From Vigna angularis (taxonomy: Eukaryota; Streptophyta; Magnoliopsida; Fabales; Fabaceae), in the NCBI RefSeq assembly GCF_016808095.1, contig NC_068970.1, positions 49,015,630 through 49,079,629 of the forward strand: a stretch of 64,000 nucleotides of DNA. The letters are read 5' to 3'. The position numbers and the translations under genes were made by a program. Of this stretch, positions 32,601-37,022 are shown piece by piece. Position 1 is the stretch's first letter. Each line of letters starts with the position of its first letter. Under the pieces are notes generated by a model. It worked only from the letters and a program-made list of their open reading frames with translations, did not search any database and was not told the DNA's origin.

Positions 32601-33824
32601 AAAGTAGTATAACCAACCACGCATGTGATTTTATGAAAAGTAAGCAAATACCAAGGTAAAAAATCATAAAAAAACACTGAATTGACTCAATAATGGCTGG
32701 CTCAACTGGTAGGAATGAATAATACCTCGGAGGCTAGAATTGTAACCACAGCTGGTTAAATGCTCTGCAAGTGCCTCCCCTAATTGCTTTTGCCAATTTG
32801 GTGCATTCTTTGCTTCAGATATAGGCCAAACGATTGCTGTCTCTGTTGTTAAATTTACACTAGCTGATGACACCTGTGGCTATCCAATGTTCATTTGCAT
32901 AAAAAGTAAAGAAACAGTATTTAGATTACTGTAAAAAATTATAGAGAGGGTTTATCAACTATGTACTGTTGGCACAAAAACTTCTACACTCAAGCAATCA
33001 AAATCACCTTAAGGATTTAGACACCAATGACTAAACTACTGCGTTCTTTTGAAACTGTTGAACATGATTTTTCCGCATTAAGGTCAATCATCTCCCACGA
33101 CATCCACAGACTTACGAAATAAAAAATACCGCACGCTCATAGTAAACCTAGCAGAAAGCCCCCAACAACAGAACCAGTATACCAATCATCTTACAAATAA
33201 AATAATTGAAGCATTCAAAGTTTAGATTGTAAACCGAACCAAATACAAATTTGAAATACTTACTCGATTTTCCAGTATCCTTTTCACAGTCGCTGCACAT
33301 CCCCCGCACACCATTCCCTATCAAACGCACAAAAAAGTGAAATACTAAAATTAAAACTAACAGGAAAAATTCTACACAGAGAGAAGAGTTCACACTGAAA
33401 CATCGAGAATGATAACGTCAGGCGAAAGTGCCGAAAGCTCCTGTGACGCGTCACCAACCAATTGGAGATTAGCATCACCAGACTCACCGCTAGAACCGCC
33501 AGAGCCGCCAGAACCGCCGCTGTCACCGATTCCACCGCCTCCATTTCCATCGCCGGTGGAAGAAGCACAGGAAGCGGCGGAGCTCGAAATGCAGCGGAGT
33601 CGGCACGGCATTCGCGGGAGCAATCCGCCGAAGCAGCGGAGCGAGGACGGCGACGGCGCGGAAGTAAAAGAACATGGAATGCGGCAGCGGTTGTTGTAGG
33701 AAGCAACGAGGCATCTGAGGTTGCGCCGGACGAAGGCGCGTTGAGGAGCGCCGGCAAAATGACGGTGGAGCGCTCTGACAATCGCCATGTGCGCCGTCGT
33801 GGTAACAGAGAACGCAGAATCCAT
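2426..33824 (-). CDS. PAA1: Chloroplast copper-transporting P1B-type ATPase PAA1/HMA6, exons 1-15 of 17 (left gene copy)
   Basis: This gene encodes the chloroplast inner-envelope Cu(I) pump that supplies copper to the stroma, for Cu/Zn superoxide dismutase and, through PAA2, for plastocyanin. Exons read by splice signals and frame: 33396-33824, 33264-33317, 32726-32879, 30457-30531, 30046-30323, 28672-28905, 28235-28333, 27118-27267, 24773-24919, 16896-16946, 16637-16809, 8700-8832, 8296-8393, 7700-7940, 2426-2629. All phases join cleanly. The first 840 residues carry, in order, a Ser/Gly-rich transit region, an HMA domain (GMVCGGC, 144-150), TGE (430-432), CPC (544-546), DKTGT (588-592), the HP motif, and GDGIND (800-805). 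With exons 16-17 the protein is 945 residues, near the 949 of Arabidopsis PAA1. PAA2/HMA8 is the alternative, but the N-terminus and the SGDKRNAA region fit PAA1 better. Introns 8, 9, 11 and 14 hold retroelements. Exons 16-17 of this copy should lie left of the window. Confidence 0.93.
2760..3088. repeat. Copia LTR-end and leader remnant in intron 14
   Basis: The stretch around 2800-2960 (GATTGTTAGAAATAGAGG, AATGTAATGGGTGTGATTAT, then CTTGGAAGCTC) resembles the LTR ends at 9081-9295, 16386-16575 and 24400-24570. It is decayed, and the left limit is uncertain. Confidence 0.5.
3089..4940 (+). mobile_element. Decayed Copia element fragment: one LTR, leader and gag
   Basis: A likely LTR (3089-3344, TGTTAG...CAACA, with a TATAAATA box near 3226) is followed by a leader. 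From 3779 there is a gag-like reading frame that starts with a typical Copia gag N-terminus ([12 protein letters not shown]). The gag continues in pieces in three frames to about 4900, so it is interrupted by frameshifts. A CCHC-like remnant ([14 protein letters not shown]) is visible near 4520-4570. I see neither protease nor pol in frame and no second LTR. It lies opposite to PAA1, in intron 14. Confidence 0.7.
4945..5150 (+). repeat. Remnant LTR of another Copia family
   Basis: TGTTAGATATAGTGTTTTATG to about 5140 resembles 9640-9800 on the same strand and 25480-25670 on the opposite strand (shared ATGTTAATTAGG, CCCACATTCT, GGAGATTAATCCTATA blocks). Confidence 0.55.
5247..5562. repeat. Tandem duplication, two units of 158 bp
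   Basis: The units 5247-5404 and 5405-5562 both start TATGCTAGTCTCCATC, and a third start (TATGCTAG) follows at 5563. The units are close but not identical (for example GAGTATG/GAATATG). No function seen. Confidence 0.85.
5600..7260 (+). mobile_element. Decayed Copia pol remnant (integrase to linker region)
   Basis: Scattered homology on the plus strand to the Copia element at 13784-14930: the integrase block near 6470-6640, the LDPR..KC.FIGY block near 6830-6880, and a readable piece at 6928-7260 ([14 protein letters not shown]). Stops and frameshifts break it throughout. It is the same family as the intron 11 element but much older or faster decayed. Confidence 0.65.
7261..7699. other. Intron 14 remainder, nothing recognised
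   Basis: AT-rich intron sequence up to the donor of exon 14; no coding or repeat signal seen. Confidence 0.6.
7700..7940 (-). CDS. PAA1: PAA1 exon 14: nucleotide-binding domain exit and SGD motif
   Basis: Encodes [14 protein letters not shown] to [15 protein letters not shown] and [13 protein letters not shown] replaces the TGD of many P-type pumps, as in other plant PAA proteins. The donor is AAG|GTGAAA, before the 5.1-kb intron 14. Confidence 0.92.
7941..8295. other. PAA1: PAA1 intron 13
   Basis: A 355-bp intron with no insertion recognised; canonical GTAACT donor and GTGCAG acceptor. Confidence 0.85.
8296..8393 (-). CDS. PAA1: PAA1 exon 13: nucleotide-binding domain, GSG motif
   Basis: A 98-bp exon encoding [16 protein letters not shown] and VGTLEWITR; GxG contributes to ATP binding. 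Bounded by TTTACAG and GTAACT. Confidence 0.9.
8394..8699. other. PAA1: PAA1 intron 12
   Basis: A 306-bp intron, nothing else recognised; GTTCCT donor and TTTACAG acceptor. Confidence 0.85.
8700..8832 (-). CDS. PAA1: PAA1 exon 12: nucleotide-binding domain with HP motif
   Basis: Encodes [14 protein letters not shown]... and [10 protein letters not shown], the His-Pro motif that binds ATP in P1B ATPases. The donor AAG|GTTCCT is weak. Confidence 0.9.
9081..9300 (+). repeat. Copia LTR (5' side of the intron 11 nest)
   Basis: Starts TGTTGTAATTAGAG, matching the start at 16386, and ends near AATTCATTCTCTTC. A degenerate primer-binding site (GTATCATAGCTCC) follows at about 9291. It is probably the 5' partner of 16386-16575, but no clean target duplication was found, so the pairing is inferred. 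Confidence 0.6.
9301..9600 (+). other. GC-rich Copia leader remnant
   Basis: A GC-rich stretch (CGCCACCACCGTCGCCGG around 9450) that follows the LTR, like the leader after the LTR remnant at 2960-3080. No convincing gag remains. Confidence 0.45.
9640..9800 (+). repeat. Remnant Copia LTR, same family as 4945-5150
   Basis: TGTTTTATGTTAATCAGGG...GAGATTAATTCTATACTAG matches 4955-5120 and, in reverse, 25480-25670. It interrupts the leader of the outer Copia element. Confidence 0.55.
9840..12970 (-). mobile_element. Decayed minus-strand Copia element (integrase, RT, RNase H, 3' end)
   Basis: Read right to left: integrase pieces (12970-12290, including [14 protein letters not shown] and the KCVFLGYS block); reverse transcriptase N-terminal half (11776-11378, [20 protein letters not shown]); the RT catalytic block (11120-10929, [10 protein letters not shown]); and RNase H remnants to about 10130. 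A polypurine-like tract (minus-strand CTTGAGAGGGAG near 10100) marks the 3' end, followed by a probable LTR below 10092. Frames change many times, so it cannot encode a full polyprotein. Gag was not found. Confidence 0.75.
11177..11610. repeat. Perfect 217-bp tandem duplication inside the decayed Copia RT
   Basis: Units 11177-11393 and 11394-11610 appear identical over their whole length. The second unit belongs to the continuous RT frame; the first is the extra one and breaks the domain order. The surrounding element is heavily decayed, so this copy event is recent or artefactual. Confidence 0.92.
12975..13790 (+). mobile_element. Plus-strand Copia fragment (integrase piece, then 3' end)
   Basis: The integrase core is readable near 13000-13420 ([32 protein letters not shown]) with stops. 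It jumps to the RNase H tail (ADILTKS block at about 13557-13585) and a terminal region to about 13780. RT and most of RNase H are deleted. The integrase is related to that of the minus-strand element on its left, head to head. Confidence 0.65.
13784..16386 (+). mobile_element. Copia pol region: integrase, RT and RNase H with frameshifts
   Basis: The integrase C-terminal part runs 14032-14594 ([30 protein letters not shown]). A linker piece lies at 14722-14928. Reverse transcriptase runs 14962-15528 ([22 protein letters not shown], catalytic [10 protein letters not shown] at the end). Frameshifted RNase H pieces extend to 16340 ([44 protein letters not shown]). A polypurine tract (TTGAGGGGGAG) precedes the LTR at 16386. 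Gag and protease are missing, replaced by the nested insertions to the left. Confidence 0.8.
16386..16575 (+). repeat. Copia 3' LTR (intron 11)
   Basis: TGTTGTAATTAGAG after the polypurine tract, ending near TTCTTATTTTCAA; resembles 9081-9300. It lies only about 60 bp from PAA1 exon 11. Confidence 0.7.
16637..16809 (-). CDS. PAA1: PAA1 exon 11: phosphorylation site DKTGT
   Basis: Starts [10 protein letters not shown] and contains [10 protein letters not shown]; Asp588 is the residue phosphorylated in the catalytic cycle. It ends TCA AG|GTAGTA in the middle of a codon completed by exon 12, 7.8 kb away. Confidence 0.93.
16896..16946 (-). CDS. PAA1: PAA1 exon 10: CPC ion-transport motif
   Basis: A 51-bp exon encoding [17 protein letters not shown], bounded by GTGCAG and GTAAAG. 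The CPC cysteines (544, 546) form the intramembrane Cu(I) site. Only 86 bp separate it from exon 11, while 7.8 kb lie before it. Confidence 0.92.
16947..18003. other. PAA1: PAA1 intron 9, part before the Gypsy insertion
   Basis: AT-rich intron. The only structure noted is an imperfect palindrome around 17614-17640 (ACATAACTGACTTCAGTTAG then TTATGT) with a related stretch at 17546-17565. Confidence 0.6.
18009..18303 (+). repeat. Gypsy 5' LTR
   Basis: A 295-bp LTR with a TATA-like box (GAGTATAAATAAAG, about 18091-18104). A candidate primer-binding site (TTGGTCCGACCTG) starts two bases after it; the matching tRNA was not identified. Confidence 0.93.
18346..19886 (+). CDS. Gypsy gag and protease region (broken)
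   Basis: Gag starts at the ATG at 18346 ([18 protein letters not shown]). Its capsid part contains [13 protein letters not shown]. An in-frame TAG at 18868-18870 interrupts it and the frame resumes until 19095, where a frameshift moves it to the 19089-19886 frame. That part carries a zinc knuckle ([14 protein letters not shown], about 19337-19380) and the retropepsin motif ([12 protein letters not shown], about 19560-19595). A TGA at 19884-19886 separates it from RT. These lesions mean no intact Gag-Pol can be made from this copy. Confidence 0.88.
19890..22935 (+). CDS. Gypsy RT, RNase H, integrase and chromodomain (broken)
   Basis: RT runs from 19890 ([42 protein letters not shown]). Its catalytic box reads VFFYDILVY: the codon at 20598-20600 is TAT where an Asp codon is expected. 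Frameshifts lie at the G run 20626-20632, at the A run 20695-20704 and near 21030. RNase H continues at 20687-21450. Integrase has its HHCC zinc finger ([12 protein letters not shown]...CLICQQH, ending at a TAA at 21750) and a catalytic core with [12 protein letters not shown] (about 22083-22118). The C-terminal frame 22255-22935 ends in a chromodomain ([18 protein letters not shown], about 22760-22815) that overlaps the start of the LTR. Confidence 0.9.
22884..23179 (+). repeat. Gypsy 3' LTR
   Basis: A 296-bp partner of the 5' LTR; differences are G/A near the GGGCG(G/A)GGGATG block, one extra G in a G run, and C/A in AATACAAT(C/A)AGAGG. Confidence 0.93.
23185..24399. other. PAA1: PAA1 intron 9, part after the Gypsy insertion
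   Basis: AT-rich intron with no gene or complete element recognised. Confidence 0.6.
24400..24570. repeat. Copia LTR-end remnant
   Basis: TTGTTACAAACAGAGGAGC...GTAATTGGTGTGATTATG resembles the LTR ends at 2800-2920, 9200-9295 and 16500-16575. Confidence 0.5.
24773..24919 (-). CDS. PAA1: PAA1 exon 9: membrane segments 5 and start of 6
   Basis: Starts [10 protein letters not shown] after ATATCCAG and ends CSVL|GTATTT, directly ahead of the CPC motif encoded by exon 10. The 7.8-kb intron that follows contains the Gypsy element. Confidence 0.92.
25480..26700 (-). mobile_element. Copia 3'-end remnant in intron 8 (LTR plus RNase H/RT tail)
   Basis: On the minus strand, a polypurine-like tract and an LTR (about 25670 down to 25480; TGTTAGATATATTAGATATA...) follow a broken RNase H and RT tail (26489-25690). 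The readable piece is 26489-26286 ([20 protein letters not shown]). The LTR is the family of 4945-5150 and 9640-9800. Everything upstream of the RT end is missing. Confidence 0.7.
26700..27117. other. PAA1: PAA1 intron 8, remainder
   Basis: No further element or gene recognised between the Copia remnant and the donor of exon 8. Confidence 0.55.
27118..27267 (-). CDS. PAA1: PAA1 exon 8: end of actuator domain
   Basis: A 150-bp exon from [12 protein letters not shown] to APVQRLADK. Its donor (AAG|GTTCAA) is weak by plant standards, and the next intron carries a Copia remnant. Confidence 0.9.
27268..28234. other. PAA1: PAA1 intron 7
   Basis: A 967-bp intron. A GC-richer block at about 27750-27910 (CAGCCCGATTTC..., CCTGTGGCCCAGATGAGC) looks like an old dispersed repeat; nothing coding. 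Confidence 0.6.
28235..28333 (-). CDS. PAA1: PAA1 exon 7: actuator domain with TGE
   Basis: A 99-bp exon encoding DRIPADG...[16 protein letters not shown] (430-432) is the dephosphorylation loop of P-type ATPases. Confidence 0.93.
28334..28671. other. PAA1: PAA1 intron 6
   Basis: A 338-bp intron; nothing else recognised. Confidence 0.85.
28672..28905 (-). CDS. PAA1: PAA1 exon 6: membrane segment 4 and start of actuator domain
   Basis: Starts [20 protein letters not shown] after [16 protein letters not shown] is the conserved exit of membrane helix 4. It ends IIVLPG|GTGAGT inside the actuator domain. Confidence 0.93.
28906..30045. other. PAA1: PAA1 intron 5
   Basis: A 1,140-bp intron. The segment at about 29180-29480 differs in composition (C/T-rich) and may be an old insertion, but no termini were found. 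Confidence 0.6.
30046..30323 (-). CDS. PAA1: PAA1 exon 5: membrane segments 1-3
   Basis: Starts GRELAVSW and contains three hydrophobic segments, the third around [15 protein letters not shown], ending VPKL|GTAAAA. This corresponds to the extra N-terminal membrane helices of P1B ATPases. Confidence 0.93.
30457..30531 (-). CDS. PAA1: PAA1 exon 4: linker between HMA domain and membrane domain
   Basis: A 75-bp exon bounded by TGCAG|ATT and AGT G|GTAAGC. It encodes a charged helical stretch (ending RQLRES) that leads into the first membrane segment. Both ends are phase 1. Confidence 0.88.
30532..32725. other. PAA1: PAA1 intron 3
   Basis: A 2.19-kb AT-rich intron. It holds a diverged tandem pair (32076-32194 and 32195 to about 32300) and no recognisable element. 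Confidence 0.7.
32076..32300. repeat. Diverged tandem repeat, about 119-bp period
   Basis: Both units begin GCCCAACTAA(A/T)ATAGGTATT and contain CAGCTTTA and TAGACCAAA(G/A)ATAGCA blocks; clearly related but with many differences. Confidence 0.7.
32726..32879 (-). CDS. PAA1: PAA1 exon 3: rest of the HMA domain
   Basis: Encodes [19 protein letters not shown] and the second half of the HMA fold, ending at a split codon (CGA G|GTATTA). It joins exon 2 in phase 0 and exon 4 in phase 1. Confidence 0.92.
32880..33263. other. PAA1: PAA1 intron 2
   Basis: A 384-bp intron with GTAAGT donor and GATAG acceptor; nothing else seen. Confidence 0.85.
33264..33317 (-). CDS. PAA1: PAA1 exon 2: metal-binding GMxCxxC loop
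   Basis: A 54-bp exon encoding GMVCGGC and the first helix of the heavy-metal-associated domain. The two cysteines (147, 150) are the expected Cu(I) ligands. It is bounded by TAG|GGA and CGA|GTAAGT and is too short to be found by frame length alone. Confidence 0.9.
33396..33824 (-). CDS. PAA1: PAA1 exon 1: transit peptide and linker
   Basis: Encodes residues 1-143: an Arg/Ala/Ser-rich plastid transit region, then a Ser/Gly-rich linker typical of PAA1, ending in VIILDVS. An in-frame ATG 75 bp upstream (33899) exists, but the start at 33824 (MDSAFSV) aligns with the family. The donor is TCA|GTGTGA. GC content is much higher than in the surrounding DNA. Confidence 0.9.
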
Positions 33825-33899
33825 CGGATTGGGTAGAAAAAAAGAGAAGAGAAGAGTCGTCAAGCGTTGTAGTTGAGTTCTTATAGTACAGACGTCCAC

Positions 33900-35130
33900 C
33901 CTATGGTTGGTCTTGACTTCACTGGTTTTCGGAATGTTAAAACAATCGAAAATTATCTATAGACAATGCCATTTCCATACCCTTTTTTTTATATATTTTC
34001 TTTTTTGTAGTAAGAGAATCTTTAATGGATTTTTTTAATTCTTTAATTTATAAGAAAAATATGATTTTAGTATAGGTTTTACAAACCTGAGATGTAAAAT
34101 TAAAGAGAAATTTTTATATAAAATAATTCTTTAAATTCCGTATATAAAAAATTAATTCAAAAAAACATATCCATAAGACTAGCTTAACATATTATAAAAC
34201 AAATTCTTATTAAATACGTCCTAACTAATATATTAATGATTTTTTCAAATGAAAAAAGAAATTTAATTATTAAAAATGGATTAGTGAAAAAAAGGGAAGA
34301 AAAGTGTATTGAAGAGAAAGTGTTTCGGTATATACGGTCCATCAATTACTTATACGTATGAAAAGTATTTTGATGTTAAAATTAATTAAGATTTAAGTAA
34401 GGATAATAAATTATATTAAATATATAACATATCACCTTACTTAATTTATATTTATAGTTTTTGTAACGAGTTTTTGATCAATATTAGCTTAATCACGCTT
34501 AAATCTATTTAAAATAATTGGCTTAATCAACATTACGCACTTGTCTCGTTTACTGCCCAGTTGTTACTTAGATTTTTGATTGGTTGGTTTATACTGTACG
34601 CAACTCCTAAGCCTCGAGTATTGTCAAAGACTATGTGAAGGGATTTGCTTCGACTAGCATTGTTCGAGAATTCGCTTCAATCGTCCAAGTCTTGTTTGAA
34701 ATATGATCGTTGAGGATGAAGGTTGTGATGCTTCAATATTCACGCTTATCACTTCTAACAGGGTATATGAGGCGTCAAGTCTTTTGGGTTGTTAGATGCA
34801 AACAAATCTAACAATTGAGCTTCATGACGGTTGGGCTACTTACTGATAAGTTTGATAATATTTATTATTCACACTTATTAGAACTCTTTATTTGTCTTTT
34901 TGTCATTTATTTCGTAATGAATTCCACCAAAAGATTTATGACTTGTATATAGTTTTATAGATAGAGATAATTATCTATTTTTGGTTTATTTTGTAGGAAA
35001 ATGGAGGATTGAAGATCATTAAAGATATGTTGCCAAAAAACTCATCCAGCCAGTCACAAACACTCACCTAGCGGGATCTTGGCAACACTATCCCAACTAG
35101 TAAGTAATCATAATTATCTAAACAAACACA
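33900..35130. other. Upstream region of PAA1
   Basis: AT-rich DNA that should contain the PAA1 promoter. A TATA-like stretch on the minus strand (ATATAAAAAAAAGGG, about 33983-33997) lies some 160 bp from the start codon, but its use is unproven. No other gene was recognised. Confidence 0.5.
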
Positions 35131-35135
35131 TGTAT

Positions 35136-35351
35136 GATAATCGATTATCACTAACGATTATCGTTTAAAAAATTATTTTCCAAAAATCACAGATTATTGC
35201 TTCAAATAATCAATTATTGCCGAATTAAAAACCCAGTTATTGAAAAAAACTCGAGATAATCGATTATGACATGAGATAATTGATTATTATCGAATCAAAA
35301 ATATTTTTTAGTCCAAAGATAATCGATTATAACCTTAAGATAATCGATTAT
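35136..35351. repeat. Cluster of ATAATCGATTAT palindromes
   Basis: Perfect 12-bp palindromes ATAATCGATTAT at 35137-35148, 35256-35267, 35319-35330 and 35340-35351. One-base variants lie at 35206-35217 and 35276-35287, and another palindrome (AACGATTATCGTT) at 35153-35165. That is seven symmetric sites in about 215 bp, in non-coding DNA between PAA1 and AOX2. Confidence 0.9.
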
Positions 35352-37022
35352 TGAGCGTTAATTTACGAAAATACGAAAAAACGCTGAGTCAAATTTCTAT
35401 TCTAAGACATATATAACATTCATAAATTATTTTAAAGCTCTTAAAATTTACCATAATACCATAGACCCTTATTTTCCTTTTGAAAATTTAACCTACAAAA
35501 CAAAACAATAGAGTTTTAGTCCTCAAAAACTTTTTTGGGTTCATTAAGATTAGAGACAAATTACTTTATAACAAAAATCCAACATATCTTCCATTTTAAA
35601 CATCATAATGTTTTATTCTACATTTGTTTGAGGTGTGTCCCTTTTTCATATAATAAAAACATGCGACAATACTTGAATTTCTATAAAAGGCATCTTCTTT
35701 TTCAACTCATACCCTACGGATTCTCTTATTTATAAGAGCTTGCTTATTTTCATGAAATTTCATTTTGTTGAAATTTGGTTTTTCAAGATTTTTATTTTTA
35801 GATGCCTCTTTAAGCAACTTCTCAAGAATATCAATATCAAACATGTGATTATTGCATGAAAGACATTCAATATGAGGTTCAACAATTGTAGTTTCTTTCA
35901 TTTCTAAGGGAGACTTCAACTATACCCAAATTTATATAGTTCGAGCAAAGTTTGCCTTAGTCTACCTAACAGTGAGTCTGGCCATGAGAATGAGAAGGGG
36001 CAACCACGTGTTTCAACAATTTTACAGGTTCGAGTCTCTATACAGGGTCTAATCTGAATTCAAAACCATATTATAATGAGTCTGGATTTGCCCATCTAAT
36101 GGGTTCTAAAGAGGGTACATTTTTGAGTCGTGCAAGAAGTCACTGATTTTTCTGGTCTTTTACGGGCAGTAGTCAATGGGTTCTCGTCTTATGATAACAC
36201 GTTGATGAAGATGAGTCATGAGATCAAGCTTTATTGTTCCAACCTTGAAGATAAGGTTGTTCTGCAACGGTATATAATGATAGGATATAATGTGTATGAT
36301 GAGAGGAAATAGATTAAAATATTAGTTGTTAGTTGGGTTGTTAGGTTGAGTGAGTTTTTTTTATATAGTGGGGGTCTTTGTAGGCAAGGGGATGTTTTTG
36401 GATGTTTAGAGAATTGTTCACATAATCATTACCAACCCTGTGAAGGGAACTTTGTCCCTTGGAGGCATTTTCCTATTCTGGATGCCTAGAATCAATAATA
36501 CCATATCTTTTCAGTGAGTTTGAGTGTTTTACAGTAGTTTTCTTGGGTTCCTCTACCTAGGAACCTAACACCATCCCTCTTCAGCACTTCAATTCCTATA
36601 CTCCTCTCGTTACTTCTTTGAATATCAACCTCCGCATAATATTAGATGAATGTGATCCGGCTTTAACAAGCTTATGGATAATAGACAAATATGAAAAAAA
36701 TTACAAATGAGGTAATGAAGGTTCAACTTTTTATTTTTGAATTTCTAATTACACATTTCTGGATCACTCTTTCCATTTTCATACTTGACTGTCATCAAAT
36801 ATAATAAATGCATATCAATCCATCATTGTCATTGTCCTCTAACTTTATACTCGTGGAAGAATGCCTATGTGTATCGTAATGGTATCATATTACACATGGT
36901 TCTCTCAGATGGGATATTACACTATAATCATTGAAATATTTGCTTTAAATGCTATATCCTACCTTGTCATTGTAAAGGACTGTACTAAGCCAGATGTACT
37001 TCATTTTCGTGGCAGTAAAGAC
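35352..37022. other. Intergenic region between PAA1 and the AOX2 pair
   Basis: AT-rich; short reading frames at 35707-35919 and 36130-36312 have no recognised family. The right end should hold the 3' untranslated region of the AOX2 copy ending at 37023. Confidence 0.55.

Noticed and set aside
33409..33836. Overlapping plus-strand reading frames of 96 and 124 codons
   Set aside because: They are antisense to PAA1 exon 1; the GC-rich Ser/Gly-coding sequence leaves the other strand open by chance.
34711..34740. Short GCDASI-like match suggesting a class III peroxidase scrap
   Set aside because: Only a handful of residues agree, and neither the catalytic His region nor the following domain can be read.
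35707..36312. Small frames between PAA1 and AOX2
   Set aside because: Short, unsupported by splice signals or recognised domains.
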